From Microcaldota archaeon (GTDB lineage Archaea > Micrarchaeota > Micrarchaeia > Anstonellales > SKW190): DNA of 40,081 nt. The notes under the pieces were generated by a model. It was not told where the DNA came from, searched no databases, and saw nothing but the letters and a program-made list of their open reading frames with translations. The position numbers and the translations under genes are program-made. Every line of letters starts with the position of its first letter. The stretch's first letter is position 1. The DNA lies in contig JAOAJI010000010.1 of assembly GCA_026414265.1 (NCBI GenBank), positions 1 through 40,081 on the forward strand. Reading direction: 5' to 3'. This document shows, piece after piece, positions 9,364-17,375 of this stretch.

Positions 9364-10389
9364 ATGACTGAAAAAAATCCAAATGAAATTAATGAACTTC
9401 TTAGATTACTTGAGTCCAAGTTTGGTGAGCAAACAGAGATGATGATATCTCAACTTCTCAAGAAATTCAATTACTTAATTAGTAGAGAGATGGCAATAGA
9501 GCTGCTTGCAAAGGAGCACAATTTGATCCAATATGAAAAAGAGTTTAAGATAAAAGAAATATTAGAAAAGATGAGCAAAGGAGAGAAACTTAATTCAGTG
9601 ACTTTTTCTGCTAGATTGAAATACTTCATGCCAACAAAAATAGTAATGAAGAAAGGTAATGCCTTAAGAATAAGAGAAATTGTACTTGAGGATGAAGAAG
9701 AAAGACTTAAGCTAGTTTTCTGGAACGAAGCAATAAACGTTTTATCAAATTTTTCCATAGGCGATTTGATTAAGTTCAAAAACACGTATGTTTACAGCAA
9801 TTCTTTGACGTATGGGAAATCTTCTTCTTACTCCATTAAGGAAAAAGCCAAGTTGTATAACCCTGATGAAGACATACTTATTGAGAAAAACACCTATCTG
9901 CTTCAAGGTACTGTTGTTGAAATAGAACCTGAATACTATTATATGCGCAACGGTAAAGAAGAAAAAATGCGTTCTTTTAGGTTAGCTCTCGGTAATACTA
10001 TTAGCAGAGTAGTTGTTTGGGATGCGATATCACGTCTTGAAAAGATAATTGTTGGTGACATAATCAGAGTAGAGGGTGCTTATTACAAAAACTCAGAATT
10101 TCATGTGAATTCATTATCAAGATTAATAAAGCTCAAGGTTTTAGGAGAAGATGTTATAGTTGGTAGAATAGAAAAAATTTGGATGGAAAACAATCAGGTT
10201 TTTGTGAGAGTAGCAGAAAGAGACTTTATTATACAAAAAGAATTGCTAAACAAGTTTTTGAGTACAAAAGAAATCAAGCAAGATATAAGTCCAGATACTA
10301 TTATAGACTTGTCAAAGTTAAATCTGATAGGTAAAAAGGTTGCTTTCAAGCAAAACGATTCGATTGTCAAAGACGTTTATTTACTGTAG
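9364..10389 (+). CDS. RPA-like OB-fold single-strand DNA binding protein
   Basis: 341 residues. A helical N-terminus (about 1-60) resembles that of archaeal RPA-type proteins. At least two OB-fold segments follow (about 75-165 and 172-250), each with the typical strands. Examples are REIVLEDEEERLKLVFWNEA, then GDLIKFKN, and in the second copy FRLALGNTISRVVVWDA with GDIIRVEGAYYKN. The pattern 'V-W(D/N)xA ... GDxIxxxxxY' is characteristic of archaeal RPA OB folds binding single-stranded DNA in replication and repair. A third, weaker beta segment occupies 250-341. No zinc finger is seen. The gene stands alone, divergent from tRNA-Val/alaS. The start ATG has AGAGG about ten bases upstream. The exact subtype (RPA32/41-like) is not assigned. 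Confidence 0.75.
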   Translation: MTEKNPNEINELLRLLESKFGEQTEMMISQLLKKFNYLISREMAIELLAKEHNLIQYEKEFKIKEILEKMSKGEKLNSVTFSARLKYFMPTKIVMKKGNALRIREIVLEDEEERLKLVFWNEAINVLSNFSIGDLIKFKNTYVYSNSLTYGKSSSYSIKEKAKLYNPDEDILIEKNTYLLQGTVVEIEPEYYYMRNGKEEKMRSFRLALGNTISRVVVWDAISRLEKIIVGDIIRVEGAYYKNSEFHVNSLSRLIKLKVLGEDVIVGRIEKIWMENNQVFVRVAERDFIIQKELLNKFLSTKEIKQDISPDTIIDLSKLNLIGKKVAFKQNDSIVKDVYLL

Positions 10390-10417
10390 AGTTTGCAAGA
10401 ATAAGATAATAAAATTT

Positions 10418-10445
10418 AGCTATCTTGTTAAAGCTATCTTGTTAA
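10418..10445. repeat. 14-base perfect tandem repeat at the end of a CDS
   Basis: AGCTATCTTGTTAA occurs twice back to back (10418-10431 and 10432-10445). The second copy contains the stop codon of the minus-strand DsbA-like gene. It looks like a small recent tandem duplication. Confidence 0.85.
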
Positions 10446-11072
10446 TCTCTTATCTATTTCGTTTTTAATTGTACTTTTATCGTAGGTGGTAAGGACGAAT
10501 TGGTTATTAATTGCTAGTGAAGGAGTTCCAAGTAAACCTAAATTCTTTGACATAATTGTACTGTTGTAAAGAGAATCTAAATACTTTTTGCTGTTGACAC
10601 AGTCTGTAAGTTTTTTAGAGTCCATCCCTAATTTCTGAGCAACGTCTACAATCAATGATTGGCTTATTGCTTGATTGTTGTTCATTCTATTTTCAATTTG
10701 TTTAAACATTTCATAATGAAATTCTTTTTGTTTGTTTTGTTCTACGCTGCATCTTGCAGCCAAGGCAAAAGGAATAGAGTCTTTGTGTATTATAAAGTCA
10801 ACATAGTAAACAGCTATCTTTCCTTCTTTTGTATATTCTTCAAATAAATCTTTTGTTTCATTTGCAAATTTTGCACAATAAGGACATAAATAATCGCTGA
10901 AAACATATATCCTTACTTTCGCATCTTTATTACCTTCTAACAGATAGCCGTATTGTTGTAATTCAGTTTCATTGATCACTTTCATTTTATTTTGATTTGT
11001 GTTACCGCTACAACCAGATACAAATAAGACTATCAATAACATTAAAGTGAACATCGTTTGTGAAGAGTTCAT
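10434..11072 (-). CDS. DsbA-like thioredoxin-fold lipoprotein
   Basis: 212 residues from the ATG at 11072; a TTG nine bases further upstream is a weaker start. The N-terminus is a signal peptide ending in a lipobox-like VSGC (Cys21), so the protein is probably exported and lipid-anchored. The thioredoxin domain has the active site CPYC (C63, C66) after VFSDY, and a cis-Pro loop GTPS near residue 165. An inserted helical domain between them is typical of the DsbA/Thioredoxin_4 family, which forms or isomerises disulphides outside the membrane. Plausible clients are the Cys-paired surface modules at the start of the window, but that link is inference. It lies 54 bases downstream of the VTT gene on the same strand. 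Confidence 0.85.
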   Translation of the reverse strand: MNSSQTMFTLMLLIVLFVSGCSGNTNQNKMKVINETELQQYGYLLEGNKDAKVRIYVFSDYLCPYCAKFANETKDLFEEYTKEGKIAVYYVDFIIHKDSIPFALAARCSVEQNKQKEFHYEMFKQIENRMNNNQAISQSLIVDVAQKLGMDSKKLTDCVNSKKYLDSLYNSTIMSKNLGLLGTPSLAINNQFVLTTYDKSTIKNEIDKRLTR

Positions 11073-11125
11073 ACTTATCAATAGTTAAGATTGTAATAAA
11101 AACATTTAACATAATTAATGGATGC

Positions 11126-11680
11126 TTAGAATATCAATTTGACTACATCTGTAAGAATAATGAACCTAAGAATCTTTGCGATAAATACAATTACAAAGAA
11201 CTTTTTAAGATCGTATTTGTAATAGCCTGCAACGGTACCGATAAAGTCAAAAAAAGGGTTGGGTATAAATGCAAATACGAATAGAATAAATGAAAAATAT
11301 TTTTTTAATATCTCTTGCATGAAGCTAAAAGAAATTATATTGTTTTTTGATTTCTTTATGTTTACTATTATTTCTCTTGTAGAGTTACCAAAAACATATC
11401 CTGTAAGTTCCCCTAGTGTGCTACCTAGGGCTGCTGATAATGTTGCAATAAATTTATCTTGCGCATTAATAATAAGAAATAACAGTATTGCTGTTGCCGG
11501 TGCAGGTAAAAAGACTACTACAGAACTTAGAAATCCTACAACAAGTATTCCAAAGTAACCAAGAGCCTCAAATTCTTTTTCACCTTGTTTTTCTAGGTCA
11601 TAAGCTAAGAAACTAACTATTATTATTAAGATAATTAAGCCAAAATTTTTTACTAAATCTAATCTATTCTTATCTATCAT
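11126..11680 (-). CDS. VTT/DedA-like membrane protein
   Basis: 184 residues with about four to five hydrophobic segments. The pattern GYFGILVVGFLSS, then PAPATAILLF, GSTLGELTGY, and FIPNPFFDFIGTVAGYY followed by a terminal helix matches the VTT (formerly SNARE-associated/DedA) superfamily, including the P-x-(F/P)-D and AGY-Y signature with re-entrant helices. Family members are implicated in lipid scrambling or small-ion/peptide traffic; the substrate here is unknown. The ATG at 11680 is preceded by AT-rich promoter-like sequence in the gap 11681-11740. It probably shares a transcript with the DsbA-like gene behind it. Confidence 0.75.
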   Translation of the reverse strand: MIDKNRLDLVKNFGLIILIIIVSFLAYDLEKQGEKEFEALGYFGILVVGFLSSVVVFLPAPATAILLFLIINAQDKFIATLSAALGSTLGELTGYVFGNSTREIIVNIKKSKNNIISFSFMQEILKKYFSFILFVFAFIPNPFFDFIGTVAGYYKYDLKKFFVIVFIAKILRFIILTDVVKLIF

Positions 11681-11740
11681 ATATTAACACTACTTTTATC
11701 ACGTGGTTGATTAATTATTTATAATAAGAACAAGCAACCA

Positions 11741-12532
11741 TTAATTTTTTGCTGTAACATGATTTTTTAGCAAAGTAGGGTTTTTTAAAAAGGCTAGTTG
11801 TTCATGATTGTAAATTAAAGTTGCTAATATGTCCTTTTCTTTGCCAAAGCAATTTCTCACGAAATGCTTATTGTAGTCTTTAGCTTTAACTACAGAATAT
11901 TCTACATTTTCTTCGTAGTTATTATTTTTTATTATTCCATCTTTTGTTATGTAAAAGATTGCACCTTTTTTCTTAACAAAATCCGAATAGTCTGAGTTAA
12001 AATTACAGTACACGATATTAGACATTATTAACAAGTCTGTTTTTTTATTAACTGTTACATGGCCGTAATTAGGCATGATTACAACTATGTCTCCTTCATT
12101 GGCTTCTATTATCTTAACATCAGTTACTTTATTTGTTTCGTAATCCTTTCTTTGTAATACGTAAGTTGCGCTTCCGTAAATTACTTGATAAACTTCAGGA
12201 TAACTCAATCCATTAGTTGCAACAGGATGATAATGTCCAAGAGTCTTATTGTACTCTATTCCAATTTTTGCAAATGGTATGACAGTTATGTCGTATCTTA
12301 GCTCGTTTTTCTGGTAAATATCTCTATACATAAAGTAGGCCGTATTCATTGTTTCGTGGAGTTTATCGTATTCTAACAACACAGGCTCAAGCTGAGAGAA
12401 GTATCTAATGTCTGGTACAATCCTTTTACCTTCCAACGTGATTCCTATCAGGTTTATGTTTGCATCCAAAGGATTTTCTTGCCTCGCAAAGTTGTCAAAC
12501 AAAATCTGTGCAATTATTTTTTGTGTAAACAA
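11741..12532 (-). CDS. pgiA: Cupin-type glucose-6-phosphate isomerase
   Basis: Interconverts glucose-6-phosphate and fructose-6-phosphate. The cupin signature of archaeal PGI (PF06560) is clear: TLGHYHP, then YPEVYQVIYGSATYVLQ, and MPNYGHVTVN. The two His of GHYH, the Glu of YPE and the His of GHVT are the expected metal ligands. The protein is longer than the roughly 190 residues of classical cPGI, with N- and C-terminal extensions. Start choice: the frame stays open to a TTG at 12571, but GGTGA at 12542-12538 sits five bases before a TTG at 12532, which I prefer; GTG at 12541 is another option. It is last in the DUF655-ksgA-hypothetical-PGI cluster, and its product links to the FBP aldolase and FBPase encoded at 27887-29615. 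Confidence 0.88.
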   Translation of the reverse strand: MFTQKIIAQILFDNFARQENPLDANINLIGITLEGKRIVPDIRYFSQLEPVLLEYDKLHETMNTAYFMYRDIYQKNELRYDITVIPFAKIGIEYNKTLGHYHPVATNGLSYPEVYQVIYGSATYVLQRKDYETNKVTDVKIIEANEGDIVVIMPNYGHVTVNKKTDLLIMSNIVYCNFNSDYSDFVKKKGAIFYITKDGIIKNNNYEENVEYSVVKAKDYNKHFVRNCFGKEKDILATLIYNHEQLAFLKNPTLLKNHVTAKN

Positions 12533-12599
12533 TTTATTCACCCATTCAAATCTTCTAAATATAAATATCAAGATATAAGATATACGAAATAATTACTAA

Positions 12600-13007
12600 T
12601 TATTTTGGATCCAGGCTTTCGAGTTCAGGTTTTTTATTGTCAAATCCTTTTTGATCAGGAAATCTTTTAACTACTAATTTTTCTCTTTTGAGTTTTTCAA
12701 GAACCAATCTCAAATATAGTTGAAAATGCTGTAAATCTACATTGTATTGTGTTGAAAGTGCTTCTGTTTTTTCTATTAAGCTTAGTATGTCCATCATAAG
12801 TTTTGGTTCAAAATTTCCTGTATTGGTTGAATATTTAAGTCTCTCGGATAAGATAATTTTAGTTGCATTTAATTCTTTCTTTAGTTGCAGAAGTTGTTGT
12901 TCATCACTCTTGATTTTGAATTCTAATGCATTTCCTAAATCAATAATCTTTTCCCAAGATACGTTGTCTATATTGTTAATCAGTTCTTGAATGAACTCGT
13001 AACGCAT
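12600..13007 (-). CDS. Small helical protein of unknown function
   Basis: 135 residues from the ATG at 13007; a TTG three codons earlier is possible. It is almost entirely helical, with heptad-like stretches (EFKIKSDEQQLLQLKKELNATK and LYLRLVLEKLKREKLVVKRF) suggesting a coiled coil. There is no signal peptide or membrane segment. It lies between ksgA (50 bases upstream) and cupin PGI on the minus strand, so it is probably cotranscribed. I do not recognise the family. Confidence 0.7.
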   Translation of the reverse strand: MRYEFIQELINNIDNVSWEKIIDLGNALEFKIKSDEQQLLQLKKELNATKIILSERLKYSTNTGNFEPKLMMDILSLIEKTEALSTQYNVDLQHFQLYLRLVLEKLKREKLVVKRFPDQKGFDNKKPELESLDPK

Positions 13008-13057
13008 AAGTTTCAATCTAATACCAACTCTTAGATTAATAAACTTTACATTTACAA

Positions 13058-13852
13058 TTACAATTTATCTTTTTCTTTAAATTGTTTAAACGTTATGATT
13101 AATTTCGCAATGTTCATGTTAAAGACTCTTTCATCTTTGAATTCTAGCGTTTCTACGAATGATTTTGCAGACTCTTTGTCTTCAAACTTAAATTCTTTGT
13201 ATGAGTCGATAACAGAATTTCTTAGAGTTTTCTTTTTATGAGTAAACAGTATTCTGACAAAATTTTCAAACTCTACGTTTCTCTTGACATTCCTTTTTTC
13301 CAAAATTAAAAGCTGTGAATCTACTTTTGGCACAGGTGCAAAAGCAGTTCTATTTACTAGCATGCTTTTTTTGCATTCAAAATAATAATTAGTCATTATA
13401 TTCAGTCTAGAATAAATTCCGTATTCAAATTCGTCGACTATTCTTTCAACAAATTCTTTCTGTAGAAGCAAATAAGCTATTTTGAAATTAAAGTCCAGTA
13501 ACTTAAAAATGATATCAGAGCTTACGTGATACGGTACGTTACCGCATATTATGTCAAATTTGGTTTTCATTATTTCCGGTTCATTAAGTTCAAGAAAGTC
13601 GCAATTGATCACTATCACATCTCTGTTATTCCTAAATTTTTGTTCTAATGACCATGCTAAGTTTTTATCAATTTCAACGATTATTAATTTCTTAGGCCTT
13701 AGTTTAAGCAACTCTTCACTCAGATTTCCTAAACCACCACCAATCTCCATTACTACTTTATTTTTAGGATTGATTGTTTCTGCTTCCTTTTTTAATATGT
13801 TTTTATCCTTGAGGAAAACCTGAGACAAATGCTTTTCTTGCTTGAACAACAT
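13058..13852 (-). CDS. ksgA: 16S rRNA dimethyladenosine transferase KsgA/Dim1
   Basis: 264 residues. It uses S-adenosylmethionine to dimethylate two adjacent adenosines near the 3' end of 16S rRNA during small-subunit maturation. It has the N-terminal HLSQVFLKD motif (usually GQ-FL-D), SAM motif I (MEIGGGLGNLS, residues 35-45), the acidic end of strand 2 (VEID), CDFLEL, the catalytic NVPYH at 105-109 (usually NLPY), and FAPVPKVDS in the C-terminal region. It starts 25 bases after the DUF655 gene, the conserved archaeal order. Confidence 0.96.
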   Translation of the reverse strand: MLFKQEKHLSQVFLKDKNILKKEAETINPKNKVVMEIGGGLGNLSEELLKLRPKKLIIVEIDKNLAWSLEQKFRNNRDVIVINCDFLELNEPEIMKTKFDIICGNVPYHVSSDIIFKLLDFNFKIAYLLLQKEFVERIVDEFEYGIYSRLNIMTNYYFECKKSMLVNRTAFAPVPKVDSQLLILEKRNVKRNVEFENFVRILFTHKKKTLRNSVIDSYKEFKFEDKESAKSFVETLEFKDERVFNMNIAKLIITFKQFKEKDKL

Positions 13853-13877
13853 CTTATCTACTTCAAGTTAGTGATTT

Positions 13878-14468
13878 TTATCTTTTTTTATTGAAGTATG
13901 GGTTATAGTTGGGTGGTAGCTGATTTAACGGTTTTACAAAGAAGTGATACCTTTGGTTCTTGTCTGACAGCTCAGTAAGAACTCTGTGTGCTAGACAATT
14001 TATCGGATCTGGGAAATTTGGTAGTCTTGACTTTAAATCTTCTATGCTGTCAAATTTTCTATTTTCTCTTTCAGTAAGAAATTCTTCTAAGTGTTTTTTC
14101 CCTATTCCTGACAAAAGTTCAAGTTGATGCATTCTTATGTTCAAAGGTTTAGTATTATTGTAGAAGTTGATAACGTCTTCTTTCCTTTCATTTAGCACTA
14201 ATTTTATAGCACTCAGAAGCGAATCTTTAGCATTTGATGTTAAGTGTTCGTAATCTACTCTGCCTTTAATTTTTTCAACTTTATCTCTTTTTTGAACGTC
14301 TTTTCCAATATAAAGTTTCTCATATGGGTTAATGGTAACGTTCCTTTTTATGACTACCTCGAGCAAAGTGAACTCTTTTGTTCCCAACACATAGGCTATC
14401 GGTTGTTTTAGTCTGTCGTCGCTTTTTCCATGTGGGAGGTAGTCTAGCGCTATCCCGTAATCTTCCAT
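13878..14468 (-). CDS. DUF655 family protein
   Basis: 196 residues. It begins MEDYGIALDYLPHG, with AYVLGTKEFTLLEV, INPYEKLYIGKD and YEHLTSNAK, all typical of the archaeal DUF655 family (PF04919). A helix-hairpin-helix-like stretch follows (MHQLELLSGIGKKHLEEFL, about residues 108-127), suggesting nucleic-acid binding. DUF655 is commonly found immediately upstream of ksgA in archaea, as here, hinting at a role in ribosome or RNA metabolism that remains unproven. The start ATG follows AGGTG, and a TATA box lies at 14511-14522. Confidence 0.88.
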   Translation of the reverse strand: MEDYGIALDYLPHGKSDDRLKQPIAYVLGTKEFTLLEVVIKRNVTINPYEKLYIGKDVQKRDKVEKIKGRVDYEHLTSNAKDSLLSAIKLVLNERKEDVINFYNNTKPLNIRMHQLELLSGIGKKHLEEFLTERENRKFDSIEDLKSRLPNFPDPINCLAHRVLTELSDKNQRYHFFVKPLNQLPPNYNPYFNKKR

Positions 14469-14510
14469 ACATTACACCTAATAACAACTAACTCAACGGC
14501 ATTGCAGCAT

Positions 14511-14522
14511 TTTATATATAAA
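14511..14522 (-). promoter_or_regulatory. TATA box for the DUF655-ksgA cluster
   Basis: TTTATATATAAA, 43-54 bases upstream of the DUF655 ATG, leaves a short leader that includes the AGGTG ribosome binding site. The element is symmetric and could also serve the divergent epimerase gene. Confidence 0.5.
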
Positions 14523-14581
14523 TTATAATTATTGTAATTAAAAGCATTATGTCTAACGTTTCATATTTGCAAGTGTAAAAT

Positions 14582-15370
14582 ATGATTGTTGTAACTGGTG
14601 GAGCTGGTTTTATAGGTAGTCATTTGGTTGACTCTCTTATTTCTCTTGGAAATGACGTTACAATAATAGATAACCTAAGTAGTTCTTCAATGGAGTATGT
14701 CAACAAAAAAGCCAAGTTTATATTAATGGACATTAGAGACAAAAAATTGTCAGAAACTCTTATATCATGTGAAACTGTTTTTCATTTTGCTGCTGATCCT
14801 AATGTTAGAACCAGTGCAGAAAAAACAACACAAGTTTATGAAAATAATGTTTATGGTACTTTTAATTTACTTGAAGCCTGTAGAATAGCAGATGTTAAAA
14901 GAATTATTTTTGCTTCAACGTCTGCAGTTTATGGTTTACCAAAACAAATTCCGACTCCTGAAACGCATCCTCTTTACCCAGTGAGTAATTATGGAGCAAG
15001 TAAAGTTTTCGGAGAAGCTTATTGCTCTTCTTATTTTAATACTTATGGTTTAAGGTGTGCTGTTCTCAGATTGGCTAATATTATCGGTGAAAGAAGCACA
15101 CATGGTGTTATCTTTGATTTCTATAATAAGTTGAAAGCTAATAATAAGGTTTTAGAAATTCTTGGTAATGGAAAGCAGAGTAAATCATATCTGTATATAA
15201 AAGACTGCATAGGAGCAATACTTTGTATTTACAAGTTGAACTTTGATTATGAAGTTTTTAATATAGGTTCTGAGACGAAGATCGAAGTTAATGAAATTGC
15301 AAAGATAGTTTGTAATACTTTGAATGTTTCACCAAAATTTCATTACACTTCAAATTTACCAATAGGTTGA
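14582..15370 (+). CDS. NAD-dependent nucleotide-sugar epimerase, cut by TGA
   Basis: Extended short-chain dehydrogenase of the UDP-glucose 4-epimerase type. It has the NAD motif TGGAGFIGSHLVD at the N-terminus, DNLSS, FHFAADPNVR, the catalytic S-T plus YxxxK (TSAVYG, then YGASK), LRLANIIG, and SYLYIKDC. Such enzymes make UDP-galactose or related sugars for surface glycans. The frame stops at a TGA at 15368-15370, after 262 residues, directly after NLPIG. The same frame continues for 40 more codons with an excellent family C-terminus (see 15371-15493). The TGA stands exactly where family members have a conserved Trp (GW-GDV). So this is either a fresh nonsense mutation, a sequencing error, or read-through. 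The other genes I checked use TGG for Trp, and TGA ends other genes here, so a changed code is unlikely. Confidence 0.85.
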   Translation: MIVVTGGAGFIGSHLVDSLISLGNDVTIIDNLSSSSMEYVNKKAKFILMDIRDKKLSETLISCETVFHFAADPNVRTSAEKTTQVYENNVYGTFNLLEACRIADVKRIIFASTSAVYGLPKQIPTPETHPLYPVSNYGASKVFGEAYCSSYFNTYGLRCAVLRLANIIGERSTHGVIFDFYNKLKANNKVLEILGNGKQSKSYLYIKDCIGAILCIYKLNFDYEVFNIGSETKIEVNEIAKIVCNTLNVSPKFHYTSNLPIG

Positions 15371-15493
15371 AAAGGAGACGTAAGCGAAATGCTTTTCGAC
15401 GTATCAAAAATAAAGAGCCACGGTTGGAGTCCTAAGACAGAAATAAAAGATGCAATAATAAACTATGTTCATTGGTTAAAAAACAATTTTTGA
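15371..15493 (+). pseudogene. Severed C-terminus of the epimerase
   Basis: Same frame as the epimerase, read on after the TGA: KGDVSEMLFDVSKI, then SHGWSPKTEIKDAI and VHWLKNNF, and stop. This matches the C-terminus of the family (GDV-x3-LD-SK-x4-GW-PK). With it the protein would be 303 residues, normal for the family. It overlaps the convergent glycosyltransferase by 25 bases. Confidence 0.8.
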
Positions 15494-16218
15494 AATTTTT
15501 TTTCAAACAAACCTAAGAAAATTATTGTGCCATCTACCCATGCGTTTAGCTTCTCTTTTCCTTTTCTTTTATGAAATGTAATTTCATGTTCTCCGCATTT
15601 CAAATTATTTAAATGAGATTCGATTTTGATTTCTTGTGGAAAACACCAATCATTTCTCGTAATCTTAGGTTTGATTAGATGCCAACTATATTTATTGATC
15701 ATGTAAACCCCTGTTTGCGAGTCCTTAAATGGTGTACCAAATAAAACGTTCATAGTAAACGTTAATATCCAATTACCAATTTTGTTTCTTAAAGACATAG
15801 CATCTTTTTCCATTTTTTTAAATCTGTTTGTTGATAAAAAGTCTAGGTTGTTGTCTTCAAAGTATTTTAGTAATATTGGGAGGTCTTCTAGTTTATATGA
15901 ATGGTCTGCGTCACTAGCTATTAGGATATCACCTCTAGCACTATCGAAACCAGTTCTTATTGCAAGTCCGTATCCTTTTCTTTCTTCTATTATGACTCTT
16001 GCTCCAAGAGATTCTGCTATCTCTCTTGTTCTGTCTTTTGAATTGCCATCAACAACAATGACTTCATATTCATAATTCATGTTTTCTAGTTCTTCTTTGG
16101 GTATAGCTTTGATTGTTTCACCTATTCCTTCCTCTTCGTTTAAAGCAGGCAGTATCACAGAAACAAGTTTTTTTGTATTCATAGCTTTGTTTTTAGTTAT
16201 TGATGGTTCATCTTCCAT
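15469..16218 (-). CDS. Family 2 glycosyltransferase, dolichyl-phosphate sugar synthase-like
   Basis: 249 residues. GT-A fold with SVILPALNEEEGIGE, VVDGNSKDRT, the metal-binding DADHSY, and TGVYMINK. The layout resembles dolichol-phosphate mannose/glucose synthases and archaeal Agl enzymes that load a sugar onto a lipid carrier for N-glycosylation. There is no clear transmembrane segment, as in DPM1-like enzymes; a short hydrophobic patch lies near the end. The sequon-rich surface proteins in this window are natural indirect clients. It starts at ATG 16218, about 20-31 bases from a TATA-like element shared with the IPP isomerase gene, so the mRNA is probably leaderless. It ends with TGA and converges on the epimerase. 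Confidence 0.85.
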   Translation of the reverse strand: MEDEPSITKNKAMNTKKLVSVILPALNEEEGIGETIKAIPKEELENMNYEYEVIVVDGNSKDRTREIAESLGARVIIEERKGYGLAIRTGFDSARGDILIASDADHSYKLEDLPILLKYFEDNNLDFLSTNRFKKMEKDAMSLRNKIGNWILTFTMNVLFGTPFKDSQTGVYMINKYSWHLIKPKITRNDWCFPQEIKIESHLNNLKCGEHEITFHKRKGKEKLNAWVDGTIIFLGLFEKKFQKLFFNQ

Positions 16219-16237
16219 AAAAAAGTAAAAAGTGAAT

Positions 16238-16249
16238 CTTTATTTAATG
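16238..16249. promoter_or_regulatory. Shared divergent TATA region
   Basis: CTTTATTTAATG lies about 20-31 bases upstream of the glycosyltransferase ATG (minus) and 22-33 bases upstream of the isomerase ATG (plus). Both transcripts would be leaderless or nearly so. Confidence 0.4.
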
Positions 16250-16270
16250 CTTTTGAATTTAAACTATATC

Positions 16271-17344
16271 ATGGAAATAAAAAAGAGAAAAGACGCACAC
16301 ATTGATATAACTTTGAAAAACGAAGTAGATTATACTACACATGATTATTTTAACGATGTTATCTTTCTCCATAATTCTTTGCCTGAACTAAACCTCTCTG
16401 ACATCGATTTGACATGCAGTTTTTTTGGCAAAAAGGTGAAATCACCAATTATTGTAGGTTCGATGACAGGAGGTACTGAGTATTCTAAACAGATTAATCA
16501 AAAACTTGCTGAATTTGCTGAGAAAAACCAAATTCCTTTAGGCTTAGGCAGTATAAGACCTGTTTTGGAAAACAGCTCATTGCTGAGCACCTTTGATGTA
16601 AGCGATATAGCTCAAACGGTTCCAAAGTTTGCCAACATAGGTATGGCACAGTTGATTCCATCATCTAAAGGTTTTGATGAAAGATTGTCAAGTATATTAA
16701 GCATTTGTGATAAGTTACGTGTAGAAGGAATAGCGATACACTTGAATCCATTACAAGAGATAGTCCAACCTGAAGGAGATAACGAATTCAATGGATGTAT
16801 CGAAGGTATTAAAATTTTAAGAAAAACTACGCGTTTAAAATTAATTGTTAAAGAAACAGGTGCAGGAATTAATGAATTTATTGCACAAAAATTAGACGAT
16901 ATTAAAGTAGATTACATTGACGTTAACGGTTCATTGGGAACAAGTTGGAGCAAGGTAGAATACCTGAGAAAAGGCAGCAAAGTTGAGGGTTTTGATAATT
17001 GGGGGAACAACACATTATTTTTAATATCTACTGCAAAGAGGCGTTTGAAGTTTGCAAAATTGATTGCAGGCGGAGGCTTAAATGATGGTATTAAGTGTGC
17101 AAAATCTATTGCTCTTGGTGCTCAGCACTGTAGTATCGCAAAATTCTTTTTGAGAAGTATGTTTGCAGGTTCTTTACAACAAACATATGACCACATATTG
17201 GAGCAGATAAAAACTTGCATGCTTTTAACAGGTTCAAAAAATTTAACAGAATTGCAAAATGCAAAATTGATAATCACAGGTAAGCTTAAAGAAGAGCTTC
17301 AAGTATCTAAAATAGATGTTTCTGATTATTACTTTAGGCCTTAA
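16271..17344 (+). CDS. fni: Type 2 isopentenyl-diphosphate isomerase
   Basis: FMN- and NADPH-dependent isomerase that interconverts IPP and DMAPP, needed for archaeal isoprenoid lipids. 357 residues from the ATG at 16271, which gives the family's usual start, MEIKKRKDAHI; an upstream GTG at 16232 would add an unlikely hydrophobic tail. Motifs are GSMTGG (63-68), GLGSIRP (91-97, where most members have GSQR), IHLNPLQE with H157, N159, Q162 and E163 for catalysis and Mg binding, QPEGD, DVNGSLGTSW, and the C-terminal FMN phosphate site AGGGLNDG. It is followed 31 bases later by gltX. Confidence 0.95.
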   Translation: MEIKKRKDAHIDITLKNEVDYTTHDYFNDVIFLHNSLPELNLSDIDLTCSFFGKKVKSPIIVGSMTGGTEYSKQINQKLAEFAEKNQIPLGLGSIRPVLENSSLLSTFDVSDIAQTVPKFANIGMAQLIPSSKGFDERLSSILSICDKLRVEGIAIHLNPLQEIVQPEGDNEFNGCIEGIKILRKTTRLKLIVKETGAGINEFIAQKLDDIKVDYIDVNGSLGTSWSKVEYLRKGSKVEGFDNWGNNTLFLISTAKRRLKFAKLIAGGGLNDGIKCAKSIALGAQHCSIAKFFLRSMFAGSLQQTYDHILEQIKTCMLLTGSKNLTELQNAKLIITGKLKEELQVSKIDVSDYYFRP

Positions 17345-17375
17345 ACATTTACAAAAGTAAATTTGAGTGAGTTTG

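Noticed and set aside
15368-15370. TGA read as Trp throughout the genome (altered genetic code)
   Set aside because: TGA ends the ArlF-like gene at 6454 and the glycosyltransferase at 15469 where stops are expected, and Trp residues in the genes checked are TGG. Only this one site is odd.
16232-16270. Earlier GTG start for IPP isomerase
   Set aside because: It overlaps the TATA region, and the extra residues are hydrophobic and unlike the family; the protein normally begins near the RKDAHI motif.
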